A stretch of DNA of 8,673 bases from Geodermatophilaceae bacterium. GTDB lineage: Bacteria; Actinomycetota; Actinomycetes; Mycobacteriales; Geodermatophilaceae. The translations under genes were made by a program, and so were the position numbers. The stretch lies in contig JACCUF010000466.1 of assembly GCA_013811975.1 (NCBI GenBank), positions 1 to 8,673 on the forward strand. The letters run 5' to 3'. The notes under the pieces are model-generated. The model was given only the letters and a program-made list of their open reading frames with translations, searched no databases and was not told where the DNA came from. Position 1 is the stretch's first letter; every line of letters begins with the position of its first letter. Of this stretch, positions 1-5,189 are shown one piece after another.

Positions 1-902
1 TTGACGATGCCGCACCCACCCCACTCGACCCACTGGGGGCCGTCGCGGTGCTGCGGGAACCAGACGTCGAACTCGGCGGACGGTTCGGTGAACGGGAAGT
101 AGTGGGGGCGGAACCTGGTCCGCGCGTCCTGCCCGAACATGGCTCGGGCCAGGTGGTCCAGGGTGCCGCGCAGGTGCGCCATGGTGATCCCACGGTCGAC
201 GGCCAGGCCCTCGATCTGGGCGAAGACCGGGGTGTGGGTGGCGTCCAGATCGTCGGTTCGGAATGTCCGCCCGGGGGCCACCACGTAGATCGGTGGCTTG
301 CGTTCGAGCATCGCGCGGGCCTGGACCGGTGAGGTGTGCGTCCGCAGCACCAGGCCGGACTCCGGCGGATCGACGAAGAAGGTATCCATCAGCGAGCGGG
401 TCGGATGGTCGGGGCCGATATTCAGTGCGTCGAAGTTGAACCACTCGGCCTCCACCTCGGGCCCTTCGGCGACCTCGTAGCCCATGGCGATGAACACGTC
501 GACCATCCGGTCGGCGATCATGGTTAACGGGTGCCGAGCACCGCGACGGCGACGGTCCACCGGAAGGGTCATGTCGACGGTCTGCTCGACGAGGACCCGC
601 TCGTCGCGCTCTGCTGTCAGAGCGGCCAGGCGGGCGGTGTAAGCGGCCTCGACGGTTTGCCTAGCCAGGTTGACTCGCTTGCCCGCATCCGAGCGTGCCG
701 CTGGAGGTAGCGCGCCGAGTTCGCGGCGGGCGGCGAAAATCGCCGCCCTCTCCCCCAGATGCGCTGGTCGTACGGCCGCGAGGGCCCCGAGATCGTCCGA
801 CTTCGCGAAGGCCTCCTCCGCAGCGGTCACCGCGGCCTCGAGGGACTCAGCGGACAGGATGGCCACCTGCTTGGGGTCGTAGTGGTCGTTTGCTCCGGAC
901 AT
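1..902 (-). CDS. pheS: Phenylalanine--tRNA ligase alpha subunit, 3' end cut by the window edge
   Basis: Catalytic subunit of the cytoplasmic alpha2-beta2 Phe-tRNA synthetase, which charges tRNA-Phe. The minus-strand frame is open for 300 codons from the ATG at 902 to the left edge; about 50-60 C-terminal residues and pheT should lie beyond it. The first ~110 residues are the charged, Ala-rich N-terminal coiled-coil arm. The class II core follows: MDTFF (172-176), RTHTSPVQ (187-194), which carries the His and Ser of the amino acid pocket, the motif 2 region GRTFRTDDLDATHTPVF (211-227), and PHYFPFTEPSAEFDV (266-280) with the Phe-Pro-Phe of the pocket. The Gln and Glu of the QIEG segment (229-232) are present, but the residue before Gln is Ala where the family usually has His. 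The ribosome binding site is weak (GGAT about 10 nt upstream). A 160-nt structured leader precedes the gene. Identification is secure; the start is likely. Confidence 0.97.
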   Translation of the reverse strand, partial: MSGANDHYDPKQVAILSAESLEAAVTAAEEAFAKSDDLGALAAVRPAHLGERAAIFAARRELGALPPAARSDAGKRVNLARQTVEAAYTARLAALTAERDERVLVEQTVDMTLPVDRRRRGARHPLTMIADRMVDVFIAMGYEVAEGPEVEAEWFNFDALNIGPDHPTRSLMDTFFVDPPESGLVLRTHTSPVQARAMLERKPPIYVVAPGRTFRTDDLDATHTPVFAQIEGLAVDRGITMAHLRGTLDHLARAMFGQDARTRFRPHYFPFTEPSAEFDVWFPQHRDGPQWVEWGGCGIV

Positions 903-1062
903 CAGGGCTCTATCCAACCGCAGAGATTCGCCGGTGGCGCCGCCCGGGGCATCCGCGCGCTGCTGAGTCCCTTTCGCTTTGCCTACCTGGTGCAGCGGCG
1001 CGCCGGCCTCGGGACCGGCATGTCGCGACATCGGGTAGGCAAAGGCCAGCAATTGCGGGCTG
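903..1062 (-). promoter_or_regulatory. Structured leader between the methyltransferase gene and pheS
   Basis: Non-coding 160 bp directly before pheS. It contains a perfect 11-bp inverted repeat, CTTTGCCTACC (977-987) and GGTAGGCAAAG (1034-1044). This encloses a perfect 12-bp palindrome ATGTCGCGACAT (1020-1031) and a GCCGG/CCGGC hairpin (1002-1006 with 1015-1019). In RNA this folds as a closing stem carrying two hairpins. The TCCC of the second hairpin loop (minus strand, 1011-1014) can also pair with GGGA just after the closing stem (968-971), a possible pseudoknot. There is no T-tract after the stem, so it does not look like a simple intrinsic terminator. I see no T-box consensus and no leader peptide rich in Phe codons. 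Its role is unknown; control of pheS is an inference from position. Confidence 0.55.
977..1044. repeat. Perfect 11-bp inverted repeat enclosing two smaller dyads
   Basis: Arms at 977-987 and 1034-1044 are exact reverse complements with 46 nt between them. The inner dyads are 1020-1031 and 1002-1019. It may be an RNA element of the pheS leader or a very small MITE-like insertion; no target-site duplication is visible next to the arms. Confidence 0.8.
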
Positions 1063-1920
1063 TCAGGACGAGGAGCGGTGTTGCGCGGTGGCCGAGGCGT
1101 AGAGGCAGATCGAGGCCGCGGCGGCGAGGTTCAAGCTTTCCGCGCGACCCCAGATCGGGATGCGGATGTGTTCGTCGACGGCGGCCTTCGTTGCGCTGGC
1201 CTCAGTTGCGCTCGACTCTTGCGCGGACTCGAGCATGGTCAGTCCGTGCGCCTCGTTGCCGAACACCCAGGCAGAGGCCGCTTGCAGGAGACCTTCGGTA
1301 TCTGGCTCGCCGAGGCCGCGGGTCGCGGAGGCTGCAGCGCCGAGCACTTGTAACCGGGCGTCCCTGAATGCTGCACAGACGTCGGCAAAGACCGCAGCAC
1401 GGACGATCGGGATGTGGAACAAGCTTCCCGCGCTGGCCCGTACGCACTTGCCGTTGTACGGATCGACCGATCCTGCGGTGAAGACCACCGCATCCGCGCC
1501 CACCGCGTCAGCCGTACGAAGGATCGTGCCGGCATTTCCCGGGTCGGCGATGCCGGCCAGGATGGCGACCAGGACAGGCGAGGTGGCCACGACCTCGGAG
1601 ACGGAGACATCGACGTACCGGCATCGCGCGATCAGCCCTTGTGGATGCACCGTCTCGGACAGTGCCGCTGCGGCCTTGTCGCTGATCGGGCGCAGTAGGA
1701 CCGGCCTCTCAGCCAACCAGTCCCCGTGCTGATCGAGGGCGGCCGGCGTACCGAAGACCTCTAGTACGACGCCCGGCATGGCGACGGCCTCGCGCACTGC
1801 CTGCGGCCCCTCGGCGAGGAACTCCCGCACCCGATCGCGATGCGCCCGCCGAGTCAGCCGCCGGGCCTCGACGACACTGGAGTTGCGATCAGCCAGCACA
1901 GTCCTCACTGAGCAACCCAC
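1063..1920 (-). CDS. SpoU/TrmH-family RNA 2'-O-ribose methyltransferase
   Basis: SAM-dependent trefoil-knot (SPOUT) enzyme that methylates a ribose 2'-OH in rRNA or tRNA; the target nucleotide cannot be read from sequence. The N-terminal ~105 residues form the basic substrate-binding domain (residues 12-34 are rich in Arg). The methylase domain carries the three family motifs: DPGNAGTILRTADA (126-139, with the conserved Asn and Arg), WVFGNEAHGL (218-227) and IRIPIWGRAESLNLAAAAS (252-270). Between motifs 2 and 3 is a Ser/Ala/Thr-rich insertion made by a 15-bp tandem duplication (1183-1212), and the C terminus is also Ser/Ala-rich. The gene lies between rplT and pheS, as in other actinobacteria, where the homologue is often labelled tsnR or simply TrmH family. 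The start is uncertain: GTG at 1920, 1908 and 1899 are all possible, none with a strong ribosome binding site. Confidence 0.93.
   Translation of the reverse strand: MGCSVRTVLADRNSSVVEARRLTRRAHRDRVREFLAEGPQAVREAVAMPGVVLEVFGTPAALDQHGDWLAERPVLLRPISDKAAAALSETVHPQGLIARCRYVDVSVSEVVATSPVLVAILAGIADPGNAGTILRTADAVGADAVVFTAGSVDPYNGKCVRASAGSLFHIPIVRAAVFADVCAAFRDARLQVLGAAASATRGLGEPDTEGLLQAASAWVFGNEAHGLTMLESAQESSATEASATKAAVDEHIRIPIWGRAESLNLAAAASICLYASATAQHRSSS
1183..1212 (-). repeat. 15-bp tandem duplication inside the methyltransferase gene
   Basis: Plus-strand units GGCCTTCGTTGCGCT (1183-1197) and GGCCTCAGTTGCGCT (1198-1212) match at 13 of 15 positions. They encode SATEA and SATKA back to back, in the loop between methylase motifs 2 and 3. 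The repeat keeps frame. Confidence 0.85.
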
Positions 1921-2022
1921 CCCAGCCAGCCGTCACGTTCCACCCGTCCGACGCGCTTCGCACCCGTCGCATCACCGGGTTTGCACGCAGGACGGGTGTA
2001 GTGCCGCACGGCGGCGGCTGGC
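1921..2022 (-). promoter_or_regulatory. rplT-methyltransferase intergenic region with nested inverted repeats
   Basis: 102 bp without a gene. An 8-bp inverted repeat closes almost the whole gap: GCCAGCCG (1925-1932) with CGGCTGGC (2015-2022, abutting the rplT stop). Inside it, GACGGGTG (1991-1998) can pair with either of two copies of CACCCGTC (1941-1948 and 1961-1968); the first copy extends to 9 bp. A small GCCGC-CGT-GCGGC hairpin is also present next to the rplT stop on the minus strand. No T-run follows, so an intrinsic terminator is not supported. It could be a processing, stability or attenuation element; function unknown. Confidence 0.5.
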
Positions 2023-2430
2023 TCAGGCGTGCCCGCGCCCAGCGCCGGCCGTCGTGCCGGTGAGCTGTCCCGCGTCGTCGAGCGCGCTGCGGGCCGAGAC
2101 CACCAACGTGGTGAAGGCCGCTGCGTCGTTGACGGCGAGTTCTGCCAGGACCTTGCGGTCGAGTGGGATGCCGGCCAGTTTCAAGCCCTGCATGAAGCGG
2201 TTGTAGGTCATGTCGTTCTGCCGGGCCGCCGCGTTGATCCGGGTGATCCACAGCTTGCGGAAGTCGCCCTTGCGGACCTTGCGGTCGCGGTAGTTGTAGG
2301 TGGCCGAATGGAGCAGTTGCTCCTTGGCCTTGCGATACAGGCGCGAGCGCTGGCCGCGGTAACCGCTGGCTGCCTCGAGTACAGCGCGGCGCTTCTTGTG
2401 GGCGTTGACTGCCCGCTTGACGCGTGCCAT
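2023..2430 (-). CDS. rplT: 50S ribosomal protein L20
   Basis: 23S rRNA-binding protein needed early in assembly of the large ribosomal subunit. The 135-residue product begins MARVKRAVNAHKKRRAVLEA, the hallmark L20 N terminus, followed by GYRGQRSRLYRKAKEQ (23-38) and the RDRKVRKGDFRKLWI segment (48-62); NRFMQGLK follows in the globular C-terminal domain. It is longer than the ~118-residue E. coli protein because of a Gly/Ala/Thr-rich tail (about residues 118-135). The ATG has a good ribosome binding site, AAGGAG at 2438-2443 with 7-nt spacing. It starts 16 bp after the rpmI stop, so it is translated from the infC-rpmI-rplT message. In other bacteria L20 represses this operon by binding its own mRNA; whether that happens here is not shown. 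Confidence 0.98.
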   Translation of the reverse strand: MARVKRAVNAHKKRRAVLEAASGYRGQRSRLYRKAKEQLLHSATYNYRDRKVRKGDFRKLWITRINAAARQNDMTYNRFMQGLKLAGIPLDRKVLAELAVNDAAAFTTLVVSARSALDDAGQLTGTTAGAGRGHA

Positions 2431-2446
2431 CGATGAACTCCTTGCG

Positions 2447-2641
2447 CTACAGGCCGAGCAACCGGCGCATGCGCCGGTTGTCAGCGGGGCTGATTTCGGT
2501 GTTGCCGTCCAAGCGTCGCTTGCGTCGGGAGGACTTGTACTCGAACTTGTGCTGGTTGTTGGCCTTCTCGCGCACGAGCTTGCCCGTCCCGGTCACCTTG
2601 ATGCGCTTGGCGGCACCCTTGTGCGTCTTCTGTTTCGGCAT
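2447..2641 (-). CDS. rpmI: 50S ribosomal protein L35
   Basis: Small basic protein of the large ribosomal subunit, 64 residues, the normal length for the family. It begins MPKQKTHKGAAKRIKVTGTG and carries the basic stretch YKSSRRKRRLDG (residues 40-51), ending in the usual NRRMRRLLGL-type tail. The ATG at 2641 is chosen over upstream in-frame codons because homologues start exactly at MPKxKTHKGAAKR and because GGGAAGG (2646-2652) stands 4 nt upstream. That ribosome binding site overlaps the infC stop codon (TAG at 2652-2654), leaving only a 10-bp gap, so the two genes are probably translationally coupled. Confidence 0.98.
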   Translation of the reverse strand: MPKQKTHKGAAKRIKVTGTGKLVREKANNQHKFEYKSSRRKRRLDGNTEISPADNRRMRRLLGL

Positions 2642-2651
2642 GGCGCCTTCC

Positions 2652-3218
2652 CTAGTTGCTGGTGCCGGCCTGACCAGCTTCGCTGGCGGCGGCCTGCTTC
2701 TTCTGAGCTGCGGTTCGGTGCGGTGCCATGACCATGACCATGTTGCGGCCGTCCTGGCGCGGAGTGGACTCGACGAATCCGAGCTCCTCGACATCGCTGG
2801 CCAGTCGCTGCAGCAGGCGCATCCCCATCTCGGGACGGGACTGTTCGCGACCGCGGAACATGATGGTCACCTTCACCTTGTCGCCCTGTTTCAAGAACCG
2901 GACGACGTGGCCCTTCTTGGTCTCGTAGTCGTGTGGATCGATCTTCAGACGCAGGCGCATCTCCTTGATGACCGTCTGCGTCTGGTTACGCCGAGTCTCT
3001 CGAGCCTTCTGCGCCGCTTCGTACTTGAACTTGCCGTAGTCCATGAGCTTGACCACCGGCGGGCGGGCCATGGGGGCCACCTCGACGAGATCCAACTCTG
3101 AGTCCTGCGCGAGACGTAATGCCTCGCCGATGGGAACGATGCCGACCTGTTCACCTTCCGGTCCGACGAGGCGGACTTCGGGAACTCGGATGCGGTCGTT
3201 GATGCGGGGCTCGGTGAT
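2652..3218 (-). CDS. infC: Translation initiation factor IF-3, probable AUC start
   Basis: Binds the 30S subunit, keeps it apart from 50S and checks start codon-anticodon pairing. With the start proposed here the protein has 188 residues, normal for actinobacterial IF3. It opens (M)TEPRINDRIRVPEVRLVGPE, followed by the N-domain segment MDYGKFKYEAAQKARE, the linker, and the C domain with KKGHVVRFL, KVTIMFRGREQSRPEMG and the QDGRNMVMVMAPH end. Homologues begin at about (S)TEPRIN, and the only codon there is ATC (3216-3218), preceded by AGGAG (3224-3228) at 5-nt spacing. The frame stays open upstream to 3377 with an ATG at 3287, but that ATG has no clear ribosome binding site and would translate strong hairpins. 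AUU/AUC/AUA starts are known for infC and let IF3 repress its own synthesis. The gene is certain; the AUC start is likely. Confidence 0.95.
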   Translation of the reverse strand: MTEPRINDRIRVPEVRLVGPEGEQVGIVPIGEALRLAQDSELDLVEVAPMARPPVVKLMDYGKFKYEAAQKARETRRNQTQTVIKEMRLRLKIDPHDYETKKGHVVRFLKQGDKVKVTIMFRGREQSRPEMGMRLLQRLASDVEELGFVESTPRQDGRNMVMVMAPHRTAAQKKQAAASEAGQAGTSN

Positions 3219-3223
3219 GGCGT

Positions 3224-3228
3224 CTCCT
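3224..3228 (-). promoter_or_regulatory. infC ribosome binding site that fixes the AUC start
   Basis: AGGAG on the minus strand, 5 nt before ATC at 3218-3216. No other start codon lies at a suitable distance in any frame. The GAGACG at 3221-3226 that overlaps it is complementary to CGUCUC at 3272-3277, so it may be masked in one RNA conformation. Confidence 0.75.
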
Positions 3229-3247
3229 GTCGCGTCGTCGGCACGTA

Positions 3248-3303
3248 TCTCGGGTGGAACGGTGCACCCATGAGACGGGCCCGACATCACCGATGCCGGG
3301 CCC
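3248..3303 (-). promoter_or_regulatory. Two adjacent hairpins in the infC leader
   Basis: Hairpin A, 3277-3303: GGGCCCG (3277-3283) pairs with CGGGCCC (3297-3303); after one mismatch CATC (3285-3288) pairs with GATG (3292-3295), leaving a 3-nt loop. Hairpin B, 3248-3275: GGGTG (3252-3256) pairs with CACCC (3265-3269); after a 2-nt bulge TCTC (3248-3251) pairs with GAGA (3272-3275). They are separated by one base and end about 30 nt before the infC start codon. The CGUCUC of hairpin B (minus strand 3277-3272) could instead pair with GAGACG at 3226-3221, which overlaps the Shine-Dalgarno. Confidence 0.6.
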
Positions 3304-3344
3304 ACTCGACCGATCGACGTCGCATGAAACACGCGGACGCCGTA

Positions 3345-3360
3345 CCCGCGCGGACGCGGG
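3345..3360 (-). repeat. Small hairpin with a UCCG tetraloop in the infC leader
   Basis: On the minus strand CCCGCG-TCCG-CGCGGG is a perfect 6-bp stem with a tetraloop of the stable UNCG type. CGCGGACGC also occurs as a direct repeat at 3332-3340 and 3349-3357. Together with the hairpins at 3248-3303 this indicates a structured 5' untranslated region. Confidence 0.55.
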
Positions 3361-3430
3361 CGACCGGACCCGATCACACGGTTGCCGCGTACGGCAGTCG
3401 GCGGGCGGGTGGGAGCGGGCTCCTCTTGCT

Positions 3431-3447
3431 CACCTGCAGTGCAGGTG
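3431..3447. promoter_or_regulatory. Perfect 17-bp dyad near the presumed infC transcription start
   Basis: CACCTGCA-G-TGCAGGTG is an exact 8+1+8 inverted repeat. It begins about 12 bp downstream of a possible -10 element (3459-3464), a place suited to an operator or to a hairpin at the very 5' end of the mRNA. With a 1-base centre it fits protein-bound DNA better than RNA. I do not recognise the regulator. Confidence 0.5.
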
Positions 3448-3458
3448 GGTCGAAGATG

Positions 3459-3464
3459 AGAATA
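3459..3464 (-). promoter_or_regulatory. Possible -10 element of the infC-rpmI-rplT operon
   Basis: TATTCT on the minus strand, preceded by TGG (a TGn extended -10). No good -35 hexamer is seen 16-19 bp upstream; the nearest sequences are CGTCGC and ACGTCG. It would start transcription about 235 nt before infC, in the 287-bp gap that separates the catabolic block from the translation block. It is a weak call from sequence alone. Confidence 0.35.
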
Positions 3465-3498
3465 CCAGCGCGGCTCAGCCGGCGACGTTCGAGCCCAT

Positions 3499-3512
3499 CG
3501 GCTGATCAGCCG
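3499..3512. repeat. 14-bp perfect palindrome over the stop codon of the PH-like gene
   Basis: CGGCTGATCAGCCG is its own reverse complement and contains the TGA stop of the PH-like gene (3506-3508). Part of it recurs: TCAGCCGGC occurs at 3475-3483 and 3506-3514, a 31-bp direct repeat just upstream of the possible infC promoter. There is no T-run, so it is a poor intrinsic terminator. Confidence 0.5.
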
Positions 3513-3937
3513 GCGCGGGATTTCTCCAGGAGTCGACGCAGGCCCTCGGTGGCCTCAGCCGCCGCGTCCCCGTCCACGGCCTGGATGGCCAGCAGCGTGA
3601 GTTCGTCGTCGTCCTGGAGTTCAAGGCTGGCCCAGGGCACCGCGCCGCTGAACCGCACCGCCCGCACGACCTGCCACGGGATGTGCTTGACCCCGCCCAG
3701 GTTCCGCACGACCAGACCAGCGGCATCGGCCCGTACGTAGGGCCGGGTCAGTACGAGAATTGCTCCGCCGATGATCAGACCGAGGCCGATCATGGCCAGC
3801 TGGTCGGCCGTACGGAATGTGACCCCACCGGTATTCGACTGCTTGAGCAGGAGCCCGACGACGACCATCGCGACGACAACCAAGACGGCCAGGGACCAAG
3901 CCATGATCCTGATCTTGCGCGGTCGGATGGTGAGCAC
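3506..3937 (-). CDS. Small membrane protein with a PH-like domain
   Basis: 143 residues. Two hydrophobic helices (about 12-31 and 46-65) form a membrane hairpin, followed by a cytoplasmic domain of ~75 residues containing RPYVRADAAGLVVRNLGGVKHIPWQVV (65-91), an arrangement typical of the bacterial PH (bPH-type) proteins common in actinobacteria; their function is mostly unknown. The segment IPWQVVRAVRF matches the usual 'isW..I..v.f' strand of that family, by memory only. The GTG start at 3937 has a GAAAG ribosome binding site that overlaps the amidohydrolase stop (9-bp gap), so the gene belongs to the catabolic transcription unit, perhaps by accident of position. Nothing visible links it to ring cleavage. 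Family assignment is moderate; that it is a real gene is likely. Confidence 0.8.
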   Translation of the reverse strand: MLTIRPRKIRIMAWSLAVLVVVAMVVVGLLLKQSNTGGVTFRTADQLAMIGLGLIIGGAILVLTRPYVRADAAGLVVRNLGGVKHIPWQVVRAVRFSGAVPWASLELQDDDELTLLAIQAVDGDAAAEATEGLRRLLEKSRAG

Positions 3938-3946
3938 TGATGTCTT

Positions 3947-5077
3947 TCAGTCGCCCATGTCCACGATCGCGGCGACCGGTCCACCGCCGGAGGGACCCTG
4001 GTGTACCGCGGCCACGGATACGAACACTGCGGGGTCACCGGTCACCGCAGCGGTCACCCCGCCGACGCAGGCCTTGATCTGGCGGTGCCAGTGGACGTCG
4101 GAGTCGTCGAGCATGGCGTTGCGCCGGTCACGGACCTGCCCGGACGGGTCGGCCTCGCACTTGAGGAAAACGTTCACCAACCTGCCCCGCAGATCTGTGT
4201 GGTGCGGCCGGTCGGGCAGCTCCAGTCCGGCGCTGCGGATCGCCTCCCAGATCCCGTCCTGATCGAGGGCGTCCTTCATCACCGAATGCCCGATCCGGTA
4301 GCGGCCCCCGACGCCGCGGGCATTGCCCACCACCACGACCTGAGCTTGATCGAGTTCCACCCCCGAGGAACAGGAGGCGACCGCACTGAACAGGGACAGA
4401 TCGTGCATGACCTGCTCGTCGCTGGGCATCTCGATCTCGTTGAGGGCCACCGCGATTCCCAGCGCGGTCGTAGCGTTGGACAGGTCCATCGATTCGTGGG
4501 TCTGCTCGGTCCACACCTTCTTGCCGCGAGCCTTCGCGTCTCGGATGGTGTCGATGGTCAGCAACGGGGTCTTGGTCTGTACGTAGTGCACGTCGTCAGC
4601 GTCGGTGATGCCGGCCTTGGACATCGCCTCGCGGACAGCCGCGGCGACCTTCTCGATCATCGGCGTACGACCGATCTCCTCGGGAAGCAGTTTCTCGCTC
4701 ATCGCGAATCCGACCGTCAACCGCGGCTCGTCGGTCGGGGACACCGACTCCGGCGGGACCGTGGCAAAGATCGTCGCGTGCGGCGAGATGATCCCGTCGG
4801 TGCCGCCCGACCAGACGATCGGGATCTTCTTGACCTCCGTGGCATCCCGGGAACCCTTGACTGTCAATACCTCGCGGAAGGCCCGATCAGCGATGATCCG
4901 GGTGTAGTCGTTAACCCCCCCGTTGCCTTCGGTCTTGCCGATGACCGCGACCACCCGGTCGGCCTCGAGAACGCCGTCGTCGATGAGCTTGGCGAGTTCG
5001 GAGGCGTCACTGACCGAATGCAGCGGCACCTTACGGACTTCGATCGGATCGGGACGCGCGTCGCTGGACTGGGGCAC
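3947..5077 (-). CDS. Ring-opening amidohydrolase (cyanuric acid amidohydrolase/barbiturase family)
   Basis: Hydrolyses one amide bond of a cyclic ureide or imide; characterised members act on cyanuric acid (AtzD/TrzD) or barbiturate. The 376 residues match the family length and its three similar domains, each with a Lys-Ser pair. Domain A: IGKTEGNGGVNDYTR (46-60, Lys48) and WSGGTDG (89-95, Ser90). Domain B: KTPLLT (169-174, Lys169) and SSGVEL (237-242). Domain C: LKCEAD (305-310, Lys306) and VFVSVAAVHQGPSGGGPVAAI (Ser354), where Glu308 and the HQGPSGGG loop correspond to the metal site described in this family. The GTG at 5077 is chosen because GAAAGG (5087-5092) lies 9 nt upstream and homologues begin just there; the frame opens further up to 5239 but without family similarity. 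The carbamate kinase gene is 112 bp upstream. Whether the substrate is cyanurate, barbiturate or another ring cannot be decided. Confidence 0.92.
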   Translation of the reverse strand: MPQSSDARPDPIEVRKVPLHSVSDASELAKLIDDGVLEADRVVAVIGKTEGNGGVNDYTRIIADRAFREVLTVKGSRDATEVKKIPIVWSGGTDGIISPHATIFATVPPESVSPTDEPRLTVGFAMSEKLLPEEIGRTPMIEKVAAAVREAMSKAGITDADDVHYVQTKTPLLTIDTIRDAKARGKKVWTEQTHESMDLSNATTALGIAVALNEIEMPSDEQVMHDLSLFSAVASCSSGVELDQAQVVVVGNARGVGGRYRIGHSVMKDALDQDGIWEAIRSAGLELPDRPHHTDLRGRLVNVFLKCEADPSGQVRDRRNAMLDDSDVHWHRQIKACVGGVTAAVTGDPAVFVSVAAVHQGPSGGGPVAAIVDMGD

Positions 5078-5086
5078 CGGTGGAGA

Positions 5087-5092
5087 CCTTTC
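5087..5092 (-). promoter_or_regulatory. Ribosome binding site that fixes the amidohydrolase start
   Basis: GAAAGG on the minus strand, 9 nt before GTG at 5077-5075. It supports a 376-residue protein in place of the 430-residue open frame. Confidence 0.65.
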
Positions 5093-5121
5093 ATGTCGTG
5101 GGCCATCATCGCGATCCGGGT

Positions 5122-5170
5122 CAGGGGACCCCTGCGACGACAGGTACGTTGCAATCTTCCCCTGCCAGGG
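5122..5170. repeat. Pair of CAGGG/CCCTG dyads between carbamate kinase and amidohydrolase genes
   Basis: CAGGGG-A-CCCCTG (5122-5134) is a perfect 6+1+6 palindrome, and CCCTG-C-CAGGG (5160-5170) a perfect 5+1+5 one, 25 bp apart in a 112-bp gap. The half-sites can also pair with each other (CAGGGG 5122-5127 with CCCCTG 5159-5164). It is a possible operator pair or RNA element; no promoter of consensus type is seen here. Confidence 0.4.
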
Positions 5171-5189
5171 CGAATCCGCAGTCCAAGGG

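Noticed and set aside
903..1062. T-box or Phe leader peptide before pheS
   Set aside because: No T-box core consensus was seen and no short frame with a run of Phe codons; the structure is reported instead as unassigned.
759..1367. Open frame of 202 codons on the plus strand, spanning the pheS leader
   Set aside because: Arg-rich, crosses from pheS through the leader into the methyltransferase gene, and lacks a plausible ribosome binding site.
3219..3377. Upstream extension of infC to GTG 3377 or ATG 3287
   Set aside because: No good ribosome binding site, no similarity to IF3, and the segment is filled with RNA hairpins; ATC at 3218 fits the family start.
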